From the NCBI GenBank assembly GCA_049582065.1, contig JBAUTF010000153.1, positions 1-15,559 of the forward strand: a stretch of DNA of 15,559 nucleotides, given 5' to 3'. The notes beneath the pieces are model-generated. The model was not told where the DNA came from. It worked only from the letters and a program-made list of their open reading frames with translations, and ran no database searches. Below, one piece after another: positions 1-6,849 of the stretch. This DNA is from DATKSS01 sp049582065. GTDB lineage: Bacteria > Chloroflexota > Dormibacteria > Dormibacterales > Dormibacteraceae. Made by a program: the position numbers and the translations under genes. How positions within the stretch are numbered: the first letter of the stretch is position 1; each line of letters opens with the position of its first letter.

Positions 1-7
1 CCTCCTT
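1..7 (-). promoter_or_regulatory. Strong ribosome binding site of a gene starting beyond the left edge
   Basis: Read leftward, the last seven bases of the window are AAGGAGG, a full-strength Shine-Dalgarno sequence. It lies about 25 nt downstream of the expected transcription start of the consensus leftward promoter at 38-66. The combination of promoter, short AT-richer leader and strong SD argues that a leftward gene begins within about 5-10 nt outside the window. The start codon itself cannot be seen, so the gene is inferred. Confidence 0.65.
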
Positions 8-16
8 GGGCCTGAC

Positions 17-45
17 TTGACTTTCTTGACGCATTGCATTATAAC
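17..45 (+). promoter_or_regulatory. Near-consensus promoter on the opposite strand, mirror image of the leftward one
   Basis: TTGACT (17-22), 17 nt, TATAAC (40-45) on the plus strand matches sigma70 consensus at 10 of 12 positions. Its two boxes are the exact mirror of the leftward promoter about position 41.5, and the two -10 boxes share bases 40-43. Transcription would start near 52 and run rightward, antisense to the small gene and to the end of the second helicase-nuclease gene. No rightward gene is credible there, so the product would be an antisense or non-coding transcript, or the symmetry may instead serve a DNA-binding protein. Confidence 0.45.
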
Positions 46-66
46 GCACCGCGTCAAGCGTGTCAA
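38..66 (-). promoter_or_regulatory. Perfect consensus sigma70-type promoter, leftward
   Basis: On the minus strand TTGACA (66-61) is followed by exactly 17 nt and TATAAT (43-38), a full match to the housekeeping consensus. The -35 box overlaps the stop codon of the small gene at 63-368. The predicted start is near 31 and the leader runs to the AAGGAGG at 7-1. It should drive a strongly expressed gene to the left. A second TTGACGC copy (57-51) lies inside the spacer and could be an operator half-site. The match to consensus is seen; promoter activity is inferred. Confidence 0.75.
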
Positions 67-368
67 GGCGCCCCCTGGAGCCGTGCGATGAGAGCTTCGG
101 CGTGGGCCCCGAAGATGTCGTAGTGGGCGACACTGCGGCGCTTCTCGGGCTGGATCCATTCCGGCTTCAGACCGCGCTGCCGGCCCCACTCCTCGAGCGC
201 TGGGCGCAGCCCGATAACGTGAAGAAACGGGCGCTCGCGGGTGAAGCCGCGAATGGTGGTGCCGTGGTAGTGGTCGAAGTTCCGGTGCACCGCGATGCCT
301 CCGGATTCCGCGAACGCGATCGCCTCCTTGATCTCCCGGCGCTCGAAATACCTCTCGCGCAGCTCCAC
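63..368 (-). CDS. Small conserved-looking hypothetical protein, third gene of the helicase-nuclease operon
   Basis: I do not recognise this protein of about 101 aa. It is soluble and charged, with no signal peptide or membrane segment. It opens with an ELRERYFERREIKEA-type basic/acidic helix, has a central HRNFDHYHGTTIRGF segment rich in His and aromatic residues, then a GLRPALEEWGRQRGL helix and a C-terminal HYDIFGAHAEALIARL segment. A GTG at 368 is chosen because GAGGTGAGG lies just upstream and the start is 8 nt after the stop of the preceding helicase gene. A longer form from a GTG at 437 would overlap that gene by 61 nt. The tight spacing says it is co-transcribed with the two helicase-nucleases, so a role in DNA end processing is possible but only inferred from position. 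Confidence 0.7.
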   Translation of the reverse strand: MELRERYFERREIKEAIAFAESGGIAVHRNFDHYHGTTIRGFTRERPFLHVIGLRPALEEWGRQRGLKPEWIQPEKRRSVAHYDIFGAHAEALIARLQGAP

Positions 369-376
369 GCCCGGCC

Positions 377-3300
377 TCACCTCTTCGAGCGTACGAGGGC
401 GTCCGGACAGATGGGGCGAAAGGCGCACAACGAGCACGGCCGGGCCGCATGCTCGGCCCGCAGGCTGAAGTCTCCCGCAGCGATGAGCCTGGACGAGGCA
501 AGCACTTCGGCCTCCACCCTTGCATCGTCGGCTGATATGTCGTGGCTCTCCCCACGGCGCATGTCGACCAGGACGAGCCGGGGGGTGGGCCCGCCGGGCA
601 GCAGGCCGCGCCGAGCCGCGATCGCGTACAGGCGCAGCTGGGTCGAGTACGCGTGCATCAGTGAGGCATCCAGGCTGGCGTTGGTCTTGTAATCGACCAG
701 GTAGAGCTCGCCGTCCAGCTCGCAGATGCGGTCGACCAAGCCGCGTAGGCGCGCGCCGCCGAGGTTCATGTTGAAGCCGACCTCAACCGCCAGCGTCCGG
801 GCGGCCGCGAGCGGCTGGCCGATGTAGCGGGCGAGCATCTCGCGGCCGAGCTCAGGCCCGCGGTACAGGCCGAGCAGGTCGCCACCGTCGCGATGCCACA
901 CGGCCAGCGCCTCGTGCACCGCCACGCCCAGCTCGGTGGAACCGATCGCCCGGACGTGCGGCGGCTGGAGGTCGTCCGGTGGAGCGGGCACGCGCCAGAC
1001 CTGGCTGAACCGGTAGCGCACCGGGCACACCTCGAAGTCGTGGAGCTGCGAAAAGCTGAGCTCGACCGGCGGCGGAGCCTCCGATCGCGCCGCGACGTTG
1101 TGTGGTCGGAGCTGCTCCATGCGATCCAGCACAGCGGCCACCACCGCCGGGTCGCCGTCCGCGCGCCCATTGGCGACGCGCGACACCGGCAGCTCGAGCT
1201 GCTCCGCCTCGACCACCGACGCCGCCTCCGGATGGCCGAGCGCCCAGCTGAGGATCTCCGCGAAGTGGTCGTCCTGCTCAGCGCCGTTGGCGCCCACGTC
1301 GTGCGCGGACACCTCGTCGCGGGTCGCGGTCACGTACAGCGAATCCCTGGCTCGGGTGAGGCCTACGTACACGATGCGCCGCCTCTCGCCGATCGCCAGC
1401 GCCACGGCGGGCGCGCCGGGCGACGTCTCCACGAATCGAGGGTGCTTCTCGCCCCGCCAGTTCTTGATCACAAAGCCCAGGTTGTCGGGGTCGAAGAAGA
1501 GGCGCTCGGTGTCGCGCGGCCGCGGCGGCCGCAAGTTGACGAGGAACACGACCGGGAACTCCAGGCCCTTGGCGGCGTGGATCGTGAGAAGCGACACCGC
1601 CTCCGCGCCGGCCGACTCCTCGGCCGCCTCGCCCACGGGGAGCTCGGCGTCGATGACCTGGTCGAGGTGGCGCACGAAGTCGCCGATCCCGGCCAGCGAC
1701 AGGTCCCGCTCGAAACGACCGGCGAGCTGGAACACCTTGCGCAGGTTGAGCAGCGCCCGCGGGCTGCCGTCGCGCTGCGCGCGAAGCTCCGCCCACCGCA
1801 GGTAGCCGCTCTCCTCCAGCAGGCGGTTCAGGATGTCCGCCACCGTCAAGGCGTCTCGCAGGCGGCCGGTGCGGTCGGTGAGGTCGATGAGCCTCGCGGC
1901 AGCCGCCGCGACCTTCGGCACCATCTCAGGAAAACCCTCGCGGGCGGATTCGTCGAAGCAGTCACGCAGCCGCATGCCCGAGTGCCCGCTGCGCCGCGCG
2001 GCCAGGCGGTACATGCCGCGGTCGTCCAGCCGCACGATCGGACCCTGAAGGATGCGGACTATCGCTCCGTCGTCCATCGGGTTGTCGGTCACGCGGAGCA
2101 GCGCCAGCACGTCTTTGATCTCCTGGCGGTCGAAGAAGCCCGAACCGCCGCTCGTCACGTAGGGGATGCCCTGCCGGCGAAGTTCGTCCTCGAACTCACG
2201 AGGGAGCATGCGGATGGAATGCGCGAGCACGGCGATTTCGCGGAACGGCCGGCCGCCAAGGTGCAGGCGTCGCACCGTCTCGGCCACCGAGCGCGCCTCG
2301 GTGCGCGAGTCGGGCGCCATCACCACCGTGACGGGAGCGCCGCCGCCTACGCCACGCGTGGCGATGAGCTCCGGCTCTCCCGCGAAGTCCCGGTCGTGGC
2401 GGATGAAGTCGGTGGCGCAGTCGAGGATGCCCTGGTACGAGCGGCGGTTATGGGTGAGCGGAAGGCGCCGGCCGGGAAACCGGCTGCGGATGTTCTCGAT
2501 CTCGGCGTCTCGCCAACCGTAGATCGATTGCTTGGCGTCGCCGACCACCGACACGTTGCCGAAGTCTTCATGGGCCAAGAGCCGGATGAGGTCGAGCTGG
2601 ATCCGGTTGGTGTCCTGGAACTCGTCGACCAGGAGGTACCGAAAGCGTTCTCGGCAGCGGCGCCGGAACTCCGGCACTCGCTCGAGGGCATCGATCACCT
2701 CCAGGATCAGGTCGTCGAAGTCGCGCAAGCCTGCCGCGCGCAGAGCCTCCTCGTAGGTGCGGTAGACGAGGCTCAAAACATCGATCGCCTCGAGCTCGGC
2801 GCGGGCGGGGTCGGGACCGCCCGAACCGTCCGTGCTCGCCGGCGGGCGGGCGGCCCAATGCCTGGCGTGCAGCTCGTGCGCGCGAAGCCGGAATCGCTCA
2901 GGGTCGATGCCGCGCCCTTTCAGCTTGAGCAGGAAGCGGAGGCCGGAACGGAGCAGGTCGTCGAGGTCCTCGACCGACAGAGCGGTGAACGAGTCCGGGT
3001 CGAGCGGTGTCGCCGCCCCGCTGCGCAGGCGGGCGATGAGGTCCTGCTCGAACAGGCGCTGCGCCGTCTCGTCGAGCACCCTCATCTCACGCGGCGCGGC
3101 GACGAGGTACGCGAACTCGTCCAGCAGCCGGGCGCACGTGCCGTGGAAGGTGCCGATCCAGGCTCCGTCCAGGGCCTGGCCTCCCAGGTCGGGGTGACGC
3201 GCTGCCAGCTCCTTCGTGATGCGCTGCCTCAACTCCTCGGCGGCGCGGTCGTTGAAGGTCACCGTCAGCACCTGGTCGGGCGGCACGCCGCGGTCCACGA

Positions 3301-3445
3301 GCCAGCAGAAGCGTTCGGTCGCGGTGAACGTCTTGCCGGTGCCCGGCCCCGCGGCGATGAGGAAGGCCCCGTCCGGCCCGGCGTGCGCGGCGGCCGCCTG
3401 CTCGGCGCTCAGCACCGGAGCTACATGCAGGCGGGTGACGCTCAT
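377..3445 (-). CDS. UvrD-type helicase with C-terminal RecB-like Fe-S nuclease domain (AdnAB-like, second subunit)
   Basis: This 1022-aa protein combines an SF1A DNA motor with a nuclease domain, as in AdnAB/AddAB enzymes that resect double-strand breaks for recombination. Visible helicase motifs are the Q-motif (Q16), Walker A AAGPGTGKT (31-39), Walker B DEFQD (274-278), GDAKQS (302-307), TIHAAKGLEF (621-630) and GLTRARDSLY (695-704). The PD-(D/E)XK domain shows H844, D905, the D918-x-K920 pair in LVDYKT, and Q936/Y940. Cys807 with C1004-x2-C1007-x5-C1013 is the usual Fe-S staple. The start is the ATG at 3445, overlapping the upstream gene's stop as ATGA; a longer reading to 3688 would run deep into that gene. 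Both motor and nuclease look intact. The pairing of two full helicase-nucleases fits AdnAB better than AddAB, where AddB has a degenerate motor. Assignment to AdnA versus AdnB is not certain. Confidence 0.92.
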   Translation of the reverse strand: MSVTRLHVAPVLSAEQAAAAHAGPDGAFLIAAGPGTGKTFTATERFCWLVDRGVPPDQVLTVTFNDRAAEELRQRITKELAARHPDLGGQALDGAWIGTFHGTCARLLDEFAYLVAAPREMRVLDETAQRLFEQDLIARLRSGAATPLDPDSFTALSVEDLDDLLRSGLRFLLKLKGRGIDPERFRLRAHELHARHWAARPPASTDGSGGPDPARAELEAIDVLSLVYRTYEEALRAAGLRDFDDLILEVIDALERVPEFRRRCRERFRYLLVDEFQDTNRIQLDLIRLLAHEDFGNVSVVGDAKQSIYGWRDAEIENIRSRFPGRRLPLTHNRRSYQGILDCATDFIRHDRDFAGEPELIATRGVGGGAPVTVVMAPDSRTEARSVAETVRRLHLGGRPFREIAVLAHSIRMLPREFEDELRRQGIPYVTSGGSGFFDRQEIKDVLALLRVTDNPMDDGAIVRILQGPIVRLDDRGMYRLAARRSGHSGMRLRDCFDESAREGFPEMVPKVAAAAARLIDLTDRTGRLRDALTVADILNRLLEESGYLRWAELRAQRDGSPRALLNLRKVFQLAGRFERDLSLAGIGDFVRHLDQVIDAELPVGEAAEESAGAEAVSLLTIHAAKGLEFPVVFLVNLRPPRPRDTERLFFDPDNLGFVIKNWRGEKHPRFVETSPGAPAVALAIGERRRIVYVGLTRARDSLYVTATRDEVSAHDVGANGAEQDDHFAEILSWALGHPEAASVVEAEQLELPVSRVANGRADGDPAVVAAVLDRMEQLRPHNVAARSEAPPPVELSFSQLHDFEVCPVRYRFSQVWRVPAPPDDLQPPHVRAIGSTELGVAVHEALAVWHRDGGDLLGLYRGPELGREMLARYIGQPLAAARTLAVEVGFNMNLGGARLRGLVDRICELDGELYLVDYKTNASLDASLMHAYSTQLRLYAIAARRGLLPGGPTPRLVLVDMRRGESHDISADDARVEAEVLASSRLIAAGDFSLRAEHAARPCSLCAFRPICPDALVRSKR

Positions 3446-6400
3446 TCGGGCGGGGCTCCGCCATACGGGCAGACCGCCGCGTGCGGACACGAGCCGAACC
3501 GCGTGACGCAGGTACCCGGCAGGTCGCGCGGGGCGGGCTCGAAGTGGCCGCCCTTGATGCGCCCGATGGCTTTCAAGACCACGCCCCGGCTGCGCTCGAG
3601 GTCCTCGGCCGAAAGCGCCTTCTCCCGGTACTCCTTGAGGCCGGCCGGGCGGCCGACGCTGAAGATGTCCTGCCGCATGCCGCCCCACACCCAGTCCTTC
3701 GGATACCAGAGCGACAGGAACCGGGGCTGGAAACCAAGCGGGTTGCCCTCGTCGTCCACGCCGTCCTTACAGGCGAGGTAGTAGAGCGCGAGCTGCACGT
3801 CGTACAGGTCGGGACCGAAATACGCCTCGTAGGCATAGCGCATCGGTTTGCCCGACCCGGTCTTGTAGTCGACCACCTCGACCTCGCCGTCGCCCACGTC
3901 GTTGACCCGGTCGATCTTGCCTACGATGTCCACTCCTTCGAGGCGCAGGCGGAACCTGCGCTCGATGGCCAGCGTGCGCAGCCGGCGGATCACCTGCATC
4001 CCGGTCACGAATCGGATGTAGTTGCCGAGCAGCGAGCGCACCTGCTTCTCCTCGCGCTTGCGGTCAAGCACGCCCTCCATGCGTGAGAGGTACCCGTCGA
4101 GGTGGAGCTGCAGCGCGGCCTCGAGCCATTCCCGCTGCCGGTCGCCGTCGAGCGGACGCCATTCGCCCTCTTGCGCATGGAAGTCTTCGAGCACCTCGTG
4201 CAGGAAGCCACCACGCTCCATCGCCACCGACCGAGGTTCGTCGACGAGGCCCGGGTGGTGGTTGTACCAGTAGAGGCGCGGGCACTTCAGATAGTCGTTG
4301 AGCGTGGTCGGGCTGAAGTGGTCGATCTCCACGCTCGCGGGGTTGCGGTCGCCGCCGTACGGCTCGAACGGCTCGCCCGACTCGCGGTCGGAGAGGAACT
4401 CGACGTCAAGCCCGAGCCCCGCGGCACGCTCGACGACGCGATCGGTGACGCCGGCAGGATGGGAGGCGATCAAGACCTCGGCCTCGCGTGGGAGCAGGAC
4501 GTCGTCGGGCTCGAGACGGTCCGATGCGCGGGTCAGCTCCCGCACCTCGGCCTCCGGCGCGGCCATGTCCAGGAATACGGACCGGCCCGCCTGCCTCAGG
4601 TACGAATCGGCGAATGTGACATAGAGACGGCGCCGCGCTCGCGTCATCGCGACAAAGGCGAGGCGCGCCTCCTCGGCCAGGTGGCCGTCGGGATCTGAGG
4701 GCCAGGACGGCATGAAACCGACCTTGAAGCCCTCGAGCCACGCGCGGTCCCCGGCGTCGAGCAGCGGGTGCGGCCGCGCATCGATCGGGAACAGGCCGTG
4801 CGCGAAGCCTGAGCAGAACACCACCTCGAACTCGAGGCCCTTGGCCTGGTGGACGGTCATCACCTGTACAGCGTCACGCGTACCGGGCGCGGCCTGGCTG
4901 TCATCGGCGGCGCCTGCGAGCAGAGTCTCGAGCGAGCCGCTGAGGTCGCCGAGCACGGGCTTGGCGCCGTGGAGCCGTTCGTGCACGGCCTCGATCGCCT
5001 CGAGCCCTTCGATCGTCGACCTCAGGTCCCCGATCGCCTCGCTGCGCTGGTCCGCCGGAAGCTCGAGGTCGAGCAGCCGGCGCATGGCGCCGTCTTCGAT
5101 CAGGACGGTGTAGGCGAGGCTCGCCAGCGGCATGTAGGCCGAGCGGGCGAGCAGCTTGTGACGGACGGTCATGGCCGAGTGCAGGCTATCGAGCTCGTGC
5201 TCGTCGAGATATGGGAGGTAGTCCGGGACGGAGGGCTCATCCGCCGGAGGCTCGCCTCCCCATGGCAGCGGATAGCGCTGCGGGTCCTTCGCCGCGAGCA
5301 CGTACATCAAACGGCGGACGACCCGCAGCAGGGGGCGCCCTCTCGAGCGGGCGTGCGCCCGGAGCCGGCTAACCGTACGCGCGCCCACGCCACCGAGGCT
5401 CGACGCGAGCGCGCCTTCGAACGCCTCGGAGTCGTCGGGCCGTCGCAGCGATTCGAGGTATCCGATGAGGAAGCGGACGACCTCGTTGCGCGCGGTGGCG
5501 CCGGACCCGCGCACCTCGTAAGGGAGGCCGAGCGCTCGCAACGCCTCCTCGAAAGGCGCGCCGAGGGCGCTGGAGCTTCGGAGCACGATGGCGAAGTCGC
5601 TGCACCGCAGCTCGGGTGTTTCCGCCTGCAGCCTCTTGATCTCACGCGCGACCAAGAAAGCCTCGTCGACGGGGTCGCTTTCTCGGGCCACGACCATCGA
5701 AGGGTCGGTGTGCGCCTGCGTCGCGCGCAGCCGCCGCGGCGCACGCCCGAGTTGCGTCGTCTCGAGCAGGCGCTCTCCCGCGTCCAACATCTGCTGGGAG
5801 CACCGCCGGCACTCGTCGAGCTGGATGGTGGCCGCGCCGTAAGCGGCCGCGAAGTCATGGCTCAAGAGGCGCGGCACCGTGCCACGGAACCCGTAGATCG
5901 ATTGGTCCGGGTCCCCGACGACGACGATCCGAGGCCTGGTCTCGGGCGGCGCGATGAGCCGCAGCAGCTCGAACTGCGCCGGGTCGACGTCCTGGAACTC
6001 GTCGACCAGCACGAGCTTGAACTTCGCACGCATGGCTTCGCGCAAGGGAGCCCTGGACTGCAACAGCTCGATCGCACCCGAGATGAGATCGCGAAAGTCG
6101 ACCATCCCGGCACTCTGCAGCCGGTGCTGATAGGCCTGGTATGCGGCCGCCAGCACGCGCAGTCGCTCGCTCGCGCCGGCCTCCGCAGCCAGCAGCAGCG
6201 GAGCGGGGTGGAGGAGGTTCTGCTTCATCAAGGCGACAAAGGCCAGCAGGTCGCGCGCGAACGCATCCGACCGGCGCACCCCATCCAGCGGGCCGAGGGT
6301 CTCGCCGTCAAGGTCGGCGAGCACCCGCCGCATGACCAGCCACTCCTGGAAACCGTTCAGGAGCAGCCGCTCGCGGTCCGGCTTGTGATCGCGGAGCAGG

Positions 6401-6648
6401 CGCGCGCAGAAGCTGTGGAAGGTCGAGATCCACGCCTCACCGTAGTCGTCCTCGAGGCGCTCGTCGATCCGGCGCGCGATCTCGCCGGCCGCGCCGTTCG
6501 AGAAGGTGAGCACGAGGATCTCATCGCGGCCCGCGACGCGCTCGCGCACGGCCTGCTCGTACAGGTCCACGAGGGCGTGCGTCTTCCCGGTGCCCGGGCC
6601 GGCGAGCACGCGAAGTGGTCCGTCTATTTCGTCGATGTGGAGTGGCAA
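3442..6648 (-). CDS. UvrD-type helicase with C-terminal RecB-like nuclease domain (AdnAB-like, first subunit)
   Basis: This 1068-aa protein is the first gene of the leftward operon and the probable partner of the next helicase-nuclease. The SF1 motor has Walker A GPGTGKT (17-23), DEFQD (216-220), GDPDQS (245-250), TVHQAKGLEF (598-607) and AMTRARRRLY (667-676). The nuclease domain has H817, D913, D927-x-K929 in VVDYKTG, and Q952/Y956. Likely cluster cysteines are C789, C1047, C1054 and C1060, but the last three are spaced C-x6-C-x5-C rather than C-x2-C-x5-C. The start is a TTG at 6648, the first canonical start after an in-frame stop, with AGGGGA just upstream. Walker A then lies only 16 residues from the N-terminus and no Q-motif is visible. 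Translation of the next gene is coupled through ATGA at 3442-3445. Expected role: dimeric helicase-nuclease acting on DNA ends. Confidence 0.92.
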   Translation of the reverse strand: MPLHIDEIDGPLRVLAGPGTGKTHALVDLYEQAVRERVAGRDEILVLTFSNGAAGEIARRIDERLEDDYGEAWISTFHSFCARLLRDHKPDRERLLLNGFQEWLVMRRVLADLDGETLGPLDGVRRSDAFARDLLAFVALMKQNLLHPAPLLLAAEAGASERLRVLAAAYQAYQHRLQSAGMVDFRDLISGAIELLQSRAPLREAMRAKFKLVLVDEFQDVDPAQFELLRLIAPPETRPRIVVVGDPDQSIYGFRGTVPRLLSHDFAAAYGAATIQLDECRRCSQQMLDAGERLLETTQLGRAPRRLRATQAHTDPSMVVARESDPVDEAFLVAREIKRLQAETPELRCSDFAIVLRSSSALGAPFEEALRALGLPYEVRGSGATARNEVVRFLIGYLESLRRPDDSEAFEGALASSLGGVGARTVSRLRAHARSRGRPLLRVVRRLMYVLAAKDPQRYPLPWGGEPPADEPSVPDYLPYLDEHELDSLHSAMTVRHKLLARSAYMPLASLAYTVLIEDGAMRRLLDLELPADQRSEAIGDLRSTIEGLEAIEAVHERLHGAKPVLGDLSGSLETLLAGAADDSQAAPGTRDAVQVMTVHQAKGLEFEVVFCSGFAHGLFPIDARPHPLLDAGDRAWLEGFKVGFMPSWPSDPDGHLAEEARLAFVAMTRARRRLYVTFADSYLRQAGRSVFLDMAAPEAEVRELTRASDRLEPDDVLLPREAEVLIASHPAGVTDRVVERAAGLGLDVEFLSDRESGEPFEPYGGDRNPASVEIDHFSPTTLNDYLKCPRLYWYNHHPGLVDEPRSVAMERGGFLHEVLEDFHAQEGEWRPLDGDRQREWLEAALQLHLDGYLSRMEGVLDRKREEKQVRSLLGNYIRFVTGMQVIRRLRTLAIERRFRLRLEGVDIVGKIDRVNDVGDGEVEVVDYKTGSGKPMRYAYEAYFGPDLYDVQLALYYLACKDGVDDEGNPLGFQPRFLSLWYPKDWVWGGMRQDIFSVGRPAGLKEYREKALSAEDLERSRGVVLKAIGRIKGGHFEPAPRDLPGTCVTRFGSCPHAAVCPYGGAPPE

Positions 6649-6750
6649 AGGTTCCCCTGGGGTGGCGCGGGCGAACCTGATTATGCGGGCGCTCGAGACC
6701 TCAAGTCAGCCCGGGCGGTTAAGGTTCGCCACCCCCCAGGTGGCAAAGGT
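6642..6750. repeat. Direct and inverted repeats in the 201-bp divergent gap
   Basis: The gap 6649-6849 separates the helicase operon from the rightward membrane protein gene. GTGGCAAAGGT occurs twice exactly (6642-6652 and 6740-6750), the first copy spanning the TTG start of the helicase gene. GGCGAACCT (6670-6678) and AGGTTCGCC (6722-6730) are an exact 9-bp inverted repeat bracketing the candidate promoter. I see no gene and no convincing rightward promoter in the remainder of the gap (6751-6849). Confidence 0.6.
6680..6709 (-). promoter_or_regulatory. Candidate promoter of the helicase-nuclease operon
   Basis: On the minus strand CTGACT (6709-6704), 18 nt and CATAAT (6685-6680) form a reasonable sigma70-type promoter. 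The predicted start near 6673 leaves a leader of about 25 nt before the TTG at 6648. The -35 box is weak (4 of 6) and the -10 is 5 of 6. It sits inside the loop of the inverted repeat at 6670-6730, which could bear on its control. Confidence 0.4.
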
Positions 6751-6849
6751 GGAAAGCAGAACAAGGTCGAACGACGGCCAAGGATGGTTCCCGAGCAGCA
6801 GCGCATGCCCGCGTTGCGACGAATAGGTACCTTGTGATGCGCCAGCGAC

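Larger units (their letters stand above)
17..66. repeat. 50-bp dyad built from paired TTGAC half-sites
   Basis: The left arm has TTGACT at 17-22 and TTGACGC at 26-32. The right arm read in reverse has TTGACA at 66-61 and TTGACGC at 57-51. The 16-nt arms agree at 13 positions and surround a partly symmetric core with TTATAA at 39-44. All elements map onto each other with centre 41.5. The outer half-sites are the -35 boxes and the inner ones lie in the spacers, which suits an operator for a dimeric regulator or a bidirectional promoter. Confidence 0.7.

Noticed and set aside
60..692. Possible rightward gene driven by the plus-strand promoter
   Set aside because: The 210-codon frame is antisense to two credible leftward genes and its protein is Arg/Ala-rich without motifs. 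Any rightward transcript is more likely non-coding.
893..3781. Long rightward open frame (962 codons) across the second helicase gene
   Set aside because: It is the antisense shadow of a gene with full helicase and nuclease motifs. Its translation is Arg/His/Val-rich and low in family-like features, as expected from GC-rich antisense frames.
4849..6837. Long rightward open frame (662 codons) opposite the first helicase gene
   Set aside because: Also an antisense shadow. No domain is recognisable and the opposite strand carries a complete UvrD-type protein.
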